Assembly: GCA_018340375.1 (NCBI GenBank)
Contig: JAFFJZ010000011.1
Coordinates: 434,001 to 498,000, forward strand
From: Gonatopus flavifemur
Taxonomy: Eukaryota > Arthropoda > Insecta > Hymenoptera > Dryinidae
Reading direction: 5' to 3'
DNA: 64,000 nucleotides
A program made the position numbers and the translations under genes. This document shows, one piece after another, positions 11,265 to 21,946 of the stretch (positions are counted from its first letter, which is position 1; every line of letters starts with the position of its first letter). The notes beneath the pieces were generated by a model. That model made no database searches and had not been told where the DNA came from. It saw only the letters and a program-made list of their open reading frames with translations.

Positions 11265-12047
11265 ACGCTTTGACGAAGTCATCCGCGTATCCACTTCAAC
11301 TATGTACTAATTAGATCATACGGTTTGTTCAGTGTTTCTACATTACAAGTGCATCTTGATTCACAAGTTTCAAGAATGAACGCAAGGTCATATAAGCAGA
11401 AAAATGCTCCCTTCCACATAAGTGGCAGTGGCTTGAGTGACAGAGCTTTGGCGTCCCACGTCGACGTCCCGCGTTCACATCTTGTGGAGGTGATTTTTTT
11501 TTCAACGATCATGAACATGTGCATGAAATTTAAAGAATTGGTTCTTGAATTTTCAAGTACAGTGCGAATTATTTTTCAATTACGTGAGTGGAAGTTGCTT
11601 CCATTACATGTAATTGAAAATTCAATCAGAAATTTCCAACAGTGTACATATGTTCGATGACTAGGCATAGCACCTATGAAACGGTCTCATTGGAATGTGC
11701 ATAAAAGATATTTCGAATATTTTAAGAGCGTTCATGGCATATTCTGGTGTTGCTTGGGTTGTGCCAATATTCTTAGAATATTCTGTGTTACATGGGCATG
11801 TAAAATTTACTGCACAGTCCTGTTGGATTTACATTTAATCATAATTACTTTACTGCAACACTCCTCCCACTCACTTCGGTAACAATGTACATTATTAAAA
11901 ATTTCTTGAATTCTCATTCATTTTCCAAGTATACTTGTACATTAAATTCCCAGTTCTTGATGGTTGAATTAAGAATTTAATCACATTCAATTGAATTTTC
12001 AATTGTTGCTATATTATATTATCCATAATAGTACAGTTGAATAAGTA

Positions 12048-12258
12048 CCCAAGCAGCAACGGAAGTTCAAAGTATATACGAAATAGAAATGTTCGTAGAA
12101 TGCACGAATGGGATACGGAGAACGTATGATGAGCGTTCATTCGAATATTCGAATAGGACTGTCTTAAATATACTTGGAATGTACACAGTATATTCGAATT
12201 GTACGATATTCATTCAATCGACCTTCGATTGACGTACTGTCGTACATTCGATTACATA
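12048..12258 (-). mobile_element. CCCAAG-family MITE, copy 5, truncated
   Basis: Begins CCCAAGCAGCAACGGAAG after TA and breaks off at CGATTACATA, where CACGGAAAAAAAGTATGG begins. The missing right part is not found on the far side. The following CACGG sequence (12259 onward) lacks a clear right end. It holds GGTTATCGTAAC words and copy 6. Confidence 0.75.
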
Positions 12259-12419
12259 CACGGAAAAAAAGTATGGTTATCGTAACAATTTGAAGTATAG
12301 TTAGAAGAGAAAGTGTAAGTGGCGATGTTGTATCGCTATGGTAACGATATAAATGGTTTAGGCTAACCATCTATATCATTCCTCGAAGGATCTATTTCGT
12401 CATGGCAGCGATACTGATA

Positions 12420-12737
12420 CCCAAGCAGCAACAGGAGTTCTACGTATATACGAAATAGAAACGTTCGTAGAATGTACGAATGGGATACGAAGAATATATG
12501 ATGAACGTTCATAGAATATTCTAATGAGACTGTTTAAAATATACTCAGAACGTACATAGTACATTCGAAATGTACGATATTCATTCAATCGACGTTCAAT
12601 CAACATACCGTCGTATATTCGATTACATACGTTCGATGAATATGCATAGCACCTATGAAACAGTCTCATTCGAATGTGCATAGAGCATATTTCGAATATT
12701 CGAAGAACATTCATAGTATATTCTGGTGCTACTTGGG
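12420..12737 (-). mobile_element. CCCAAG-family MITE, copy 6
   Basis: Full-length 318 bp copy with TA duplications (GATA before, TATCC after). It sits in a region of GGTTATCGTAAC and GGTAACGATA words that belongs to a decayed CACGG element. Confidence 0.9.
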
Positions 12738-12784
12738 TATCCCTATACTTCATTCAGTCATGACAACGATCCCGTATCGTTAGA

Positions 12785-13714
12785 GGCAAGGGTGGATATA
12801 TGGGCCCGTATTTGGTTTTTTTATGATAACTTTTTTTATTTTCAGTGTAAAAATTGGAAATAACTCAGAACACTTGTCCGAATGATCTAAGACTAATTGC
12901 ATGAAATCCCGATGTATTCTTCGCAGCCCTAAGAGGAATATGATGGTTTTTCTCAAGTTTCTCATTTGTCCATCACCAAATTTTATGCGGGTAATATGGG
13001 CCCCAAGATATTTATGTGAAAAAAACAGGACAACAATTGAGAAAAAAATGTTCATTCATTCATAAATTCATAGAGAATAGAGTTGGGGCTACCATTGTTT
13101 CAACATTAATATCTAGATATATATTGAAGGTCCGCTTGGATATCGCGTTAAAAGAGAGTAACTTATTATAAACCAACTGACAAATATACACATCTTTTTC
13201 GCAACCGGCACAATCATTGTGAGCCCACATATCATAAATCACACACTTAACCCACAGTTCAACTCTCGGGTTTTCAGAAAACGCCTCTTCACAAAATATG
13301 ACCCGGGGCTCATAATACCCGCAGTGCAAGGAGCCCGTATATCCACCTTGCCCATCTTGGGAAATGAAATTTTCCTACACTCAACTTGATAAGTGAAATG
13401 ACATGACTTCATGTAAAACACAATCTTTATAGCATACTAAATACATACCTGAACTTGGTTTTACCAGTTGAAATGAAAAAACCGTAGTATTACCAAGTGA
13501 AACTCTCACTTTTCAGACTTTTGATTAAGACGACAAAATTCACTGCTTGATATATTACGAATCATAACAGCTGAGTGGTCATCGCGATCTACAGTGTCGT
13601 CTGGGAACCAGTTCTGGTAGTTCAGTGTTCACTGCTAGAATTCGTGACCTAGATAATCAGATACCGAGGGAGCCCATATTACTAGCAGCAGGGGCCCATT
13701 ATACCACCTTTGCC
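12785..13714 (-). mobile_element. pogo/Tigger-like element remnant
   Basis: Ends GGCAAGGGTGGATATATGGG and CCCATTATACCACCTTTGCC are inverted. GGGCCC/CCCGTAT motifs recur as subterminal repeats near 12990, 13300 and 13340. The minus strand encodes a PHD-like zinc finger resembling those at the C-terminus of some insect pogo/Tigger-type DDE transposases. The catalytic domain is absent, so this is a decayed internal-deletion copy. Confidence 0.6.
13060..13329 (-). pseudogene. PHD-like zinc finger, transposase C-terminus remnant
   Basis: The 89-codon frame contains CEEAFSENPRVELWVKC, then MWAHNDCAGCEKDVYICQL. The spacing of Cys, the WAH and the following Cys fit a PHD-like C4HC3 finger of the kind found in pogo/Tigger-like transposases. 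The expected final Cys after ICQL is a Val and one inner Cys appears as Tyr, so the finger is broken. No DDE domain is upstream. The position between matching inverted ends supports a transposon origin rather than a host chromatin gene. Confidence 0.55.
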
Positions 13715-13827
13715 TGTACGAAAAAATTCTTCACAGTGAAAAATTTTGTGTCATTTTTCCATAATACACATTTTTGTGTAAAATGACACGAAATATTTTA
13801 CTGGGTTTACACTGAGATGCAACCCTA

Positions 13828-14053
13828 CACGGAAAAAAGAAAACCTTACTGGTTACTGTGAATGATAGCGATCGGTTGAAAAACAAATGAAAACACGCTT
13901 GGATAATGAGGATTAGCGCGATGACAGTGATGGGTATTGTAATGAAATTCGTCAGTGCTGGCTGGATAGAAACGCAGTACTGCATGGAATGAATTTGAGT
14001 TTCAATGTATTTTTGTAATTCATAGTGACCATTGCTGTTTTCTTTTTTCCGTG
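13828..14053. mobile_element. CACGG-type MITE
   Basis: CACGGAAAAAAGAAAACC to GTTTTCTTTTTTCCGTG with TA on both sides, 226 bp. Weak internal words (GTGATGGTA, AGCGATCG). No coding content. Confidence 0.8.
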
Positions 14054-14465
14054 TAGCGAATCCAATCATACCGAAATTTTCAATATACTGTGAGTATAAT
14101 TTTGTTATGATATACAATTAGTATGAATCTATGAGTAATCCAGTAAAATACCAAGTCGTAATGAGAAGCGAACTGAAAACATACCGTATACTCGTGAAAT
14201 TTTTGTACTTGAAGTATACCGATAGATTTCCAGCAATTCGGTCCTTATTCTGTACGAATTCGGTATGAATCCTCCATACCCAAGTATTACCAGAAATGCA
14301 TCAGATTTCGGTACATTTTTAATATGATCCAGTTTGATTTCGGTAACAGTATTATTCGAGTATAATTGGGGTATGGAAAATTCACAAACATACTGGATAA
14401 TTTCACTATGATCACATTCGCTAGGGGAAGCAATTAGCCGTGTTTGCTTAGCGAGTTTATGCATA
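14054..14465. repeat. GGTATAC/CGGTATG word region
   Basis: Dense in ATACCGTATAC, GGTATGAAT, CCATACC and AGTATACC words. A CCCAAGTATTACCAG start near 14279 resembles the CCCAAG termini, but the element boundaries are not clear. The minus-strand frame across it has no domain. Confidence 0.4.
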
Positions 14466-14498
14466 TTATAAAAAATGGCTTAGTTTCGGGAACACCGA

Positions 14499-14731
14499 CA
14501 CGGAGGGAAAAATATAGAAATTAGTGCATGAGCACAGATCACATATCAATCGCAAGAAAACATTCTTGAAATAAAAGCATGAACCTATCCGCTCATCCCA
14601 TACGGCAATGCGATAAGTGTATAGGGTCATATTCTTATTCCAAGGAGTTCCACGGAATAAACCGGTGAAACTTCTTGCGATTGATACGACATCGGTGCTC
14701 ATGCGCTGGTTCCTAGATTTTTTTCTCCGTA
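14499..14731. mobile_element. CACGG-type MITE
   Basis: CACGGAGGGAAAAATATAG to CTAGATTTTTTTCTCCGTA. The arms pair strongly, for example GTGCATGAGCACAGAT with GGTGCTCATGCGC and CAATCGCAAGAA with TTCTTGCGATTG. Most of the element is therefore a hairpin. Confidence 0.7.
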
Positions 14732-14807
14732 TATGTCTTTGTAGTCGATCAAAATCAACGAATAACATTCTTTTCGTTGGATTGTCCTTCTTCTTCGCAT
14801 GAACCTA

Positions 14808-15033
14808 CACGGAGAGAAAAGTATTGCTGGCATAACAAGCAGGTCTGTTACTATAGCGCCTACAAAAAAAATTAGCTGTAAGAGCAAGAAAACTGATTGA
14901 CACAACTGAATTTTTTTGCTGAAATAAACACATTTGTTAATAAAACCAACGTCTTGGCTGCTGTAGTGAATGTTTTGCAAGGATAACAAATTTCTTTGTA
15001 GGCGCTATAGTAGCAAACCATTTTTTCTCCGTG
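14808..15033 (+). mobile_element. CACGG-type MITE, TAGCGCCTA subfamily, copy 1
   Basis: 226 bp, TA on both sides, from CACGGAGAGAAAAGTATTGC to CCATTTTTTCTCCGTG. The same subfamily is found at 18576-18802 (opposite strand) and 36431-36657. The arms contain CTATAGCGCCTACAAA and TTTGTAGGCGCTATAG. A 60 bp inverted pair (14737-14797 and 15524-15595, AATCCAACGAAAA) flanks this block. Confidence 0.85.
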
Positions 15034-15042
15034 TACACTTAG

Positions 15043-15142
15043 CATTAAAAGTGAAAAATTCAAAACATGAGATCATTTTCAGAAAAATTAATTTTCAATT
15101 TTTTGGAATGATCTCACATTTCGAATATTTTATTTTTAATGA
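15043..15142. repeat. Short AT-rich hairpin
   Basis: CATTAAAAGTGAAAAATTC pairs with GAATATTTTATTTTTAATG, and CATGAGATCATTTTCAG with GGAATGATCTCACA. The unit is about 100 bp, squeezed between two CACGG MITEs. Confidence 0.5.
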
Positions 15143-15156
15143 CAAATTTAGATTCA

Positions 15157-15525
15157 CACGGAGAAAAAGGAATTCGCTGTGGCAGCGAAATCTACTTTTG
15201 CTGGGTTCCTTTTGCCAGAGCAGCAAATTTTTTGCTGTGACAGCAAACTATTTGCTGTTCCAGCAATCTTGTTAGCCGCGACAGCGAATTTTTAGCTGTG
15301 GCAGCAAAAAATGTTTGCCATCCCAGCAAAATTTGTTTGCTATTCTGTATATAATGCTGAAAATTTGCTGGTGGGGCAAACATTTTTTGCTGCCACAGCT
15401 AAAAAATTGCTGTCGTAGCTAACACGATTGCTGTTATAGCAAATTTTTAGCTAGGTCAGCAAAAACTTTTGCTATTCTATATATAATACCTCGATTTGCT
15501 GCGTCAGCAAATTTTTTCTCTTCGT
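15157..15525 (+). mobile_element. CACGG-type MITE, GCTGTNACAGC subfamily, copy 1
   Basis: 369 bp with CA on both sides. Over twenty variants of TTTGCTGTGACAGCAAA fill the interior. Nearly identical copies lie at 19198-19546 and 20369-20737, the last inverted. Confidence 0.9.
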
Positions 15526-15611
15526 GCATGCAAAGAAGCAAAACATAATCCAACGAAAAAAATTTTATTTGTTCATTTTAGTTGATTACAAAGACTTGGG
15601 CGTGCATGATG

Positions 15612-15760
15612 AAATAATAATAATAATAATAATAATAATAAGAATAATAATACACTTTATTGACTTGTCAAAGGAATGTACAATCTTTACAATTCAGAAG
15701 TCTATCAGCCAATTGGCCAATATGGCTGCACCACTTGCAATTAGTGCGCCTTAGCGTTCA
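15612..15760 (-). mobile_element. LINE 3' end with (TTA)n tail
   Basis: Read on the minus strand, the segment ends GTCAATAAAGTGTATTATTA and runs into about 40 bp of TTA repeats, the usual 3' end of CR1/Jockey-type non-LTR retrotransposons. The upstream minus-strand sequence contains TGTAAAGATTGTACATTCC. No reverse transcriptase codons remain. Confidence 0.5.
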
Positions 15761-16082
15761 ACATATACTTACATGACGAAAAAATTAAGGAGCGACGTTT
15801 GAGCAGCTGCAACGCCGCCATTTCATTTTTTTTGTTACGAAAAAGTTTTCATCCATAGTTGTCAACGTCAACTTTATAATGTACTTTATTTCACTCAATT
15901 GAATCTTTTCCTTTTTTGTAAAAAAGGTTTAAGAACCACGTGTAAAACAGTGTTCCACATGAGTCTCGCCCCTTCATAAATTTGGTTTTTTCGAGTATGG
16001 GATTGACTACAGTTATATCTATTCTATAGTATCGAATGTAAAACTTTTTATAGTTAATAACTGTCAAGAGCTTCCAATATCA
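15761..16082. other. Nothing recognised
   Basis: No termini, repeats or coding signals seen. Confidence 0.35.
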
Positions 16083-16320
16083 CACGGAAAAAAGAAAATG
16101 GAGAAATTTACCGTATAGAATGACAATACGTTGCTTCGATTCAAAGAATGGGAATTTTTTCAAAACATATTGTCGAATAATTCAAATTATAAGACAAAAA
16201 TAGATTTTTTTCTTATGATGTGGATTATTTGACTATATATTTTGCAAAAATTCCAACTAAAGGCTTGGAGCCACGCGTTGTCATCCTATACGGTGAATTT
16301 CTGTAATTTCTTTTTCCGTG
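16083..16320. mobile_element. CACGG-type MITE
   Basis: CACGGAAAAAAGAAAATGG to GTAATTTCTTTTTCCGTG. Inner pairs are AAATTTACCGTATAG and CTATACGGTGAATTT. The flanking dinucleotides are CA and TA, so the duplication has decayed or differs. Confidence 0.7.
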
Positions 16321-16532
16321 TATTTCCCAATTATGGAAGCAATCTTATTTTGACACCCAACTATATTTCGTTGAGTCTGTCAAATCTTCAGTTGACTCTA
16401 ACACTCTGGCCAAAAGAATTCTTAAATTCTATTGCGAGGTGAAAAATTGATGGGGAATAATGAAAAATAATGGATGCACTGTCAACCACACACCCTAATT
16501 CCAATTCTTTCCTATTGCTCGTTTATTGTTTA

Positions 16533-17089
16533 CCCTGGTGGAAATTGCCCTAACAGCAAAATGTTGAGCAAATATGCAGCAAATTGTTGAAAACGTACAA
16601 CAGTTTGAAGCAATTTGTATGGACGTTGCGTTGCCAAATGCGCAACAATGTACTGTAAATCTAGGATCTTAGCTGGAGTTGTTATCGTGTTGCTAGAAAG
16701 TTGCTCGGTTTCATGAGACTCTCAATCACATGCGTAGCAAATTCCCAGTAACTTTGCGTCAACTTGATAAACAACGTAAGAGCAAGGGTTGCACAGCAAC
16801 TTCTGTTGTATGGGTGGATGTCAAATTCTGACATTCGTTCCAAAAACCGGTCAGATTATGAGATCCCATGTGGAAAAAATGTCCAAAAATGTATACGATT
16901 GTACACAAATTGTATACAAATCGTATACAATTGTGAACACTTTTGGACTTTTTTCCACATGGGACATGCCACCTTATTGTCAGAATATGTCAAATTCCGA
17001 CACAATATGACCGGTTTTTGGAATAATATGTCATATTGTGTCATCTCATGTCACAATGCGTCAAATCTGACATTCGACTTCCACCAGGG
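16533..17089. mobile_element. CCCTGGTGGAA element with two word zones
   Basis: Ends CCCTGGTGGAAATTG and GACTTCCACCAGGG, TA on both sides. The first half is built of GTTGCTG/GCAACAA words and the second of TGACATATTGTGTCA words. A smaller CCC element (16865-16963) is nested in the second half. Confidence 0.75.
16865..16963. mobile_element. 99 bp CCCATGTGG hairpin MITE
   Basis: CCCATGTGGAAAAAATGTCC pairs with GGACTTTTTTCCACATGGG, and the whole unit folds on GTATACAATTGTATAC words. Its terminus matches that of the 2.2 kb element at 30778-32953. It lies inside the 16533-17089 element. Confidence 0.8.
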
Positions 17090-18575
17090 TAAAAAGATTC
17101 ATGGGTGTTGTCGTCAGGATACGTTGAACCATACGTTAACGTTCAAAGTGTTCAAGCATATTCAACTACATATAAAGTGGGCATCACTATGAATTCTTTC
17201 AGTGTAGCTTATTTTTGAAAACTCACACGACCCTCAACTTTTCATCAATAATACCATACGAGAACCATTCGATTAAGATGTTGGCAAGTTAATATCACTT
17301 TGACCAATTTTTAATTAGAATAACGTCAAAACAACATTTCTTTGATGCCATACAACAAGTTGTTCTTACTGGTTATGTTTCTATAGGAACCAATCGACGC
17401 CAATTTCTATAATGAATTTATCAAAACAGACAAATTTACAATTCATCAAATTATGTGAGAAGCGTTGAAAGAAGTCCTGATAAGAATCTAATGAAATTTT
17501 TGAACCAACAATGAAGTTTCATTTGTTCGTTTCCACCTTTTTTGGTAGTTTGACGTATTCAGCTCTCAACATAGTGTTTTTCATGCCACTGATTAAACAT
17601 GGATACTGTGAACTGTAGTTTCCCTATTTCTTGCAGACAGCCTGGAGCTAGAAGAAATATTTTATCAGGCATAAATGAAACTAGTATAGTTATTGCAAAC
17701 TTTAACTTTTGACATTGACAACACATACGTACAGTACAGTACAGTATAACTGTACTCTATTCTGCCATGACAATTCCAACTGCAACATTGATGCAGTTTC
17801 GTTTTCCGTAAGATACTCGTTGAGATCCGCTGTTCTCCACCATCTTCGTCACCGATTCACCCTTTTCATCCTCCTACTCTTCTGGATGACTAGTTCCTTG
17901 GAATACACAAGTTCCACCTCGTCTTTTATTGCAACTGCAATGCCTGCTTGCACTACAAAATTTCGCCCAAGAAATACGGAATAAGGACTTTTTTCGTCCA
18001 CCCAATATCACCACATTGCTGTGAATTTCTCTCCATATATGGATGTGGATTTATTTCCTTTTGTCTCCTATTGTTCTTTTATTTTCTATAATTTTTTCCT
18101 TACATTGAAAGATGGAACTGATGAATTATGCACTTCAAAATTGACTGCCTATAGTGAGAGTAAAGCTGGTAGCAATGACCTAGCAGCCGATTGTCATCAC
18201 TTTTGATTGATTCTTTTTATCAAATATCAATGTAGCCATACCATATACTTGGGAGTTATTCAATAAATTTTTGGTATGAAAAATATCAAAATCGGTGTCA
18301 ACTAACATTTACGTCGATTGGGTTTAAACTCGTCTACTTTCATCTACTTGCACAACAGCTATGAATTTTGATGGTAATTAGTAAACATTAAATACTAGTG
18401 AAATGAAATTATAGGAATATTTTAACCTGTAATTTCTTGAAATTTTTGTGAAACCTTCGAGCTAGCCCCCATCTAACCTAAAGTAAATGACTTTTTTGTG
18501 ACGTGCCCCTGCAAATTCATCTTTTTTGTGAGTGTAAATTGATTAATTTGCTCACCTAGTGATTTTATATGAACA
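17090..18575. other. Unassigned DNA
   Basis: No repeat termini recognised. A good 3' splice-like signal (CCCTATTTCTTGCAG, ending near 17635) is followed by about 25 open codons. The 91-codon frame at 17709-17984 starts in a GTACAGTACAGTACAG run. Neither is enough to call a gene. Confidence 0.35.
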
Positions 18576-18802
18576 CACGGAAGAAAAATGGTTTGCTACT
18601 ATAGCGCCTACAAAGAAATTTGTTGTCTTTGTAAAAATATTCACTCCAGCAGCTAAGACATTAGTTCTGTGAACAAATTTTTTCATGTCAGCAAGAAAAT
18701 GTAGCTGTGTCAATCATTTTTCTTGCTCTGTCAGCTAATTTTTCTTGTAGGCGCTATAGTAACAAATTTGTTTGTTATGCCAGCAATACTTTTTTCTCCG
18801 TG
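18576..18802 (-). mobile_element. CACGG-type MITE, TAGCGCCTA subfamily, copy 2
   Basis: 227 bp, opposite orientation to 14808-15033, with CA on both sides. Same internal arms (CTATAGCGCCTACAAAG). Confidence 0.85.
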
Positions 18803-18953
18803 CATGTATAGATGAACGCTATTGTCATGGACGTCTCTGTGGAATTACTACAAGAATTTCCCATAGTGTATCACGAAGAAAAATAAAGGATCGAACATTA
18901 CTACATTTTTTTTACTGAATTGGCAGGATAAGAGAAAATACCACATTCATCGT

Positions 18954-19691
18954 TGGGCTGGACTCTCATACAGCCGAGTTGTCCGGAACGGAATGCTCAC
19001 AATTCGTGCATCTCTAGTATTGTTGTAGTTATATTCAAGAAAGATCACACAGAGAAAAGTTTATATTAAAGATTATTATACACAGTATCGTACCCGGGGG
19101 ATATACCCGATTATGACGATAGGAACTATAACTCTGTATTTTTTATTATTATTCCGCATATGGACATCAACAAGAGTTGTGGTAATCTGTCGCATACACG
19201 GAGAAAAAGGAATTCGCTGTGGCAGCGAAATCTACTTTTGCTGGGTTCCTTTTGCCAGAGCAGCAAATTTTTTGCTGTGACAGCAAACTATTTGCTGTTC
19301 CGGCAATCTTGTTAGCTGCGACAGCGAATTTTTAGCTGTGGCAGCAAAAAATGTTTGCTATCCCAGCAAAATTTGTTTGCTATTCTGTATATAATACTGA
19401 AAATTTGCTGGCGGGGCAAACATTTTTTGCTGTCGTAGCTAACACGATTGCTGTTATAGCAAATTTTTAGCTAGGTCAGCAAAAAATTTTGCTATTCTAT
19501 ATATGATACCTCGATTTGCTGCGTCAGCAAATTTTTTCTCTCCGTGTACTCATGGTTCTTTCCGCCACAATGAAGTTTATCTCACGGCTGTGATATGAAT
19601 ATATTAATTCTTACTACAAAATTGTCTCCATGTAGCATTCTACCAATTAGAATCGTTCCGTTCCGGACAATTCGGTTACATGGTAGCCCAG
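18954..19691. mobile_element. GGGCTGG foldback holding CACGG insertions
   Basis: GGGCTGGACTCTCATACAGC pairs with the complement near 19650-19691, including GTCCGGAACGGAA / TTCCGTTCCGGAC. The interior is taken up by a decayed CACAGAGAAAAG element from about 19047 and a complete GCTG MITE at 19198-19546. Confidence 0.6.
19198..19546 (+). mobile_element. CACGG-type MITE, GCTG subfamily, copy 2
   Basis: 349 bp with TA on both sides. Nearly identical to 15157-15525 apart from a short internal deletion and scattered substitutions. Confidence 0.9.
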
Positions 19692-19692
19692 C

Positions 19693-20274
19693 CTAAGGAG
19701 ACTCTCCCATGCGATGGATTATTCAAGCGGAACGGAACATTTCATCTTCCAATCCGTCAAAAACAGGTGCCCTTGTCTCCTATGAAGCGGAATACAACCC
19801 GGCGGAATGGAAAATTAACCAACCAATGATGAAATGTATATGTCGATTGAAACTCCTCATGGGAAATAGCCAATACATTCCATTCAAACACGGAGAAAAA
19901 TGAGATTTCGAATATTGCAACATTTTGTATCAAAGTAGCAGGATAAGTGAAATAGTATAATTTTTCACAACACAGTGTAGTGAAAATTCATGCTCAATAA
20001 TGTGAAGCGGCTCTGAATTGAAAGATTCTTCAAATCTTTACGCATGAATTTTTACTACACTGTGTTGTGAAAAATTATACTATTTCACTCGTCCTGCTAC
20101 TTTAGTACAAAATGTAGTAATATTTAAAACATTATTTTTCTCCGTTAAGTTGTGATGGCCGGAATGATTCCGATCCATGGGACAGCAGCGCTATTCGGAT
20201 TGAACGGAATGAAATTACTGGAATCCCTGTTCCGTTCTGATTCAATTTCAGCGCCATGGGAGAGCACCCTTAGA
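19693..20274. mobile_element. CTAAGG element with GGAACGGAA words
   Basis: Left CTAAGGAGACTCTCCCATG pairs with right CATGGGAGAGCACCCTTAG. The body is made of GGAACGGAAC, GGAATGGAA and TTCCG words. A CACGG MITE lies inside at 19889-20145. It directly abuts the GGGCTGG foldback. Confidence 0.6.
19889..20145. mobile_element. CACGG-type hairpin MITE
   Basis: CACGGAGAAAAATGAG to ATTATTTTTCTCCG. The arms are nearly perfect over about 100 bp (GTGAAATAGTATAATTTTTC / GAAAAATTATACTATTTCAC). It is essentially one long hairpin. Confidence 0.8.
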
Positions 20275-20368
20275 CAGTGTAGTAAAAATAGATGATTTAT
20301 CAAACATTTTTCGGTATGAGGCTGCAATCTTATGCAGGAGAAAGTACACATTATTATTACATTATCTA

Positions 20369-20737
20369 CACGGAGAGAAAAAATTTGCTGACGCAGCAAA
20401 TCGAGGTATTATATATAGAATAGCAAATTTATTTGCTGACCTAGCTAAAAATTTGCTATAACAGCAATCGTGTTAGCTACGACAGCAATTTTTTAGCTGT
20501 GGCAGCAAAAAATGTTTTCTCCGCCAGCAAATTTTCAGTATTATATACAGAATAGCAAACAAATTTTGCTGGGATAGCAAACATTTTTTGCTGCCACAGC
20601 TAAAAATTCGCTGTCGCAGCTAACAAGATTGCCGGAACAGCAAATAGTTTGCTGTCACAGCAAAAAATTTGCTGCTCTGGCAAAAGGAACCGAGCAAAAG
20701 TAGATTTCGCTGCCACAGCGAATTCCTTTTTCTCCTC
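20369..20737 (-). mobile_element. CACGG-type MITE, GCTG subfamily, copy 3
   Basis: Inverted relative to copies 1 and 2. The last bases (TCTCCTCA) show a decayed CCGTG end. Confidence 0.85.
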
Positions 20738-21327
20738 ATACTATGCCGGGTGTCTCATAATTCGCTGAAAACACTTCAGAGGCGTTATTCTGCATCCAAA
20801 ATGCAATAACTTCCCATTTGGAGAAAATTTTTTGGAGGCTTACTTTCTGAGCTATGAGCATTTTCAGCTTTTTTTTTTCAAATTCAAATAACTCAGAAGC
20901 ATTATATTCTACATTCTTGAGCTTAACACAATTCTCTAAGTTGGAAAACGCCGGTTCTCTGAGGAAAAAATTCAACTATCCTATCATTCTTTATTTCAGA
21001 GCTACAGCGATTTGGAATTTTCTGGCCTCTAGCCAATTAGAATTCAGCAACTTTAAATTACTATAGCTCCGAAACAAAGCATGATGAGATAGTTCAATTT
21101 TCTCTCAGAGATCTGGCGTTTTCCAACTTAGAGAATGGTGTTAAGCTGAAGAATGTAGAATATAATGCTTCTGAGGTATTTGGATTTGAAAGAAAAATCT
21201 AAAAATGCTCATAGCTCAAAAACTAATCCTCCAAAAAATTTTTTCCAAACGGAAAATTTTTGCATTTTGGCTGCAGAATAACGCCTCTGAAGTATTTTCA
21301 GTAAATTATGAGACACCTTGTGTATAT
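20738..21327. mobile_element. GGGTGTCTCATAA long foldback
   Basis: Arms of about 270 bp are inverted copies. Left: GGTGTCTCATAATTCGCTG, CTTCAGAGGCGTTATTCTGC, GAAAACGCC. Right: the complements in order, ending TTATGAGACACCTTGTGTATA. A partial arm lies at 10798-10945. The GGGTGTC...CATAA terminus is common in insect DNA elements. Not coding. Confidence 0.75.
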
Positions 21328-21370
21328 GGGTCCACGGGAGCCGGCTAACAAGATGTGCTGTAATTGAGGG

Positions 21371-21946
21371 CCCATACAGCACCAAAGATTTCATCAAGAA
21401 ATCCAACATTTGAAACATTGCAATATTTCTGTGATATTGCTGTATGCCACACTGAGGTTTCAAAGCCCCTTCAGAAACATTGCATTGTCCGCTAATATTA
21501 CATTTTAGACAATATTTCTGAATTATTTCTGAAATATTTCCAGAACATTCATGTAATACACTGTAAAAAAAATTTGTTGAATTGCAAACAAAAATGCTTG
21601 GAAATTTATAAACTTGGTTTGGAAAAGTAATTTCCGAACCTTTTTTGTAAATTGCCGAACAAAAGCTTGTGAATTCTCAAAAATCTTCGTGAAATCACAA
21701 AACTTTTTGAATGTTTACAAACTTTTGTTTGGTAATTTACAAAAAAAGTTTGTGTAAAAAACTGCCAAACTTCTTTGGCAGTTTAGGAAGTATATTTTTT
21801 ACAGTGTATTATATTGTAATATTTCTCTTGTGATAAATCAATTGACAGATGATTGACATATCTCTGTGAAAGGATATTGAACCGTAATAAAGATGAAAGA
21901 TTGAAATCTCATTGAGACATTACTGACATCTATGGTGCTGTATGGG
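21371..21946. mobile_element. CCCATACAGCACC MITE, interrupted copy
   Basis: CCCATACAGCACCAAAG to TATGGTGCTGTATGGG, aligning end to end with 8189-8549. A CACTG MITE interrupts it at TA between ATGTAA and TTATATTG. Confidence 0.8.
21559..21806. mobile_element. CACTG-type MITE with AAACTTTTTGTTT words
   Basis: CACTGTAAAAAAAATTTG to TATATTTTTTACAGTG, TA on both sides. The interior consists of GTAAATTTACAAAC and CAAACTTTTG words. Confidence 0.85.

Larger units (their letters stand above)
10547..11644. mobile_element. CACTG-type element, 1.1 kb, with inner insertions
   Basis: Ends CACTGTTAAAAATTGC and GAAATTTCCAACAGTG lie between TA duplications. A related element is at 43121-43373 (CACTGTTGGAGATTTC). 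Words such as TGAAAATTCA and CAATTACATGTAATTG recur. It also contains a foldback fragment and a CCCAAG copy. Confidence 0.75.
10341..11758 (-). mobile_element. CCCAAG-family MITE, copy 3, split
   Basis: The left part 10341-10546 and right part 11645-11758 join into a normal copy when the CACTG element is removed: CGATTACATATGTTCGATG is restored. TT flanks both outer ends and fits a single TT in the related sequence GGATGTTGTGAGAATATTC. The target duplication here is therefore TT, not TA. Confidence 0.85.
9927..11796 (-). mobile_element. TAACA-ended element, outer layer of a four-level nest
   Basis: The left end CCAGGTAACATAAGAACC and the right end GAATATTCTGTGTTACATGGG pair imperfectly. The body matches 52573-52915 on the other strand once the inner layers are removed. 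Inside sit a CCCAAG MITE (10341-11758), in it a CACTG element (10547-11644), and in that another CCCAAG MITE (10947-11264). Confidence 0.6.

Noticed and set aside
12400..12753. Open frame of 117 codons on the minus strand, and similar frames at 56566, 58980, 61775, 62065 and 62532
   Set aside because: All coincide with CCCAAG MITE copies. The same protein-like string recurs in each, and long frames exist on the opposite strand too. These are by-products of the element sequence.
14466..14989. Adjacent minus-strand frames of about 100 codons
   Set aside because: They read through CACGG MITEs and a 60 bp inverted repeat; composition follows the repeats.
17709..17984. 91-codon frame after a GTACAGTACAG run
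   Set aside because: No recognisable domain. It starts within a simple repeat and lacks supporting splice signals.
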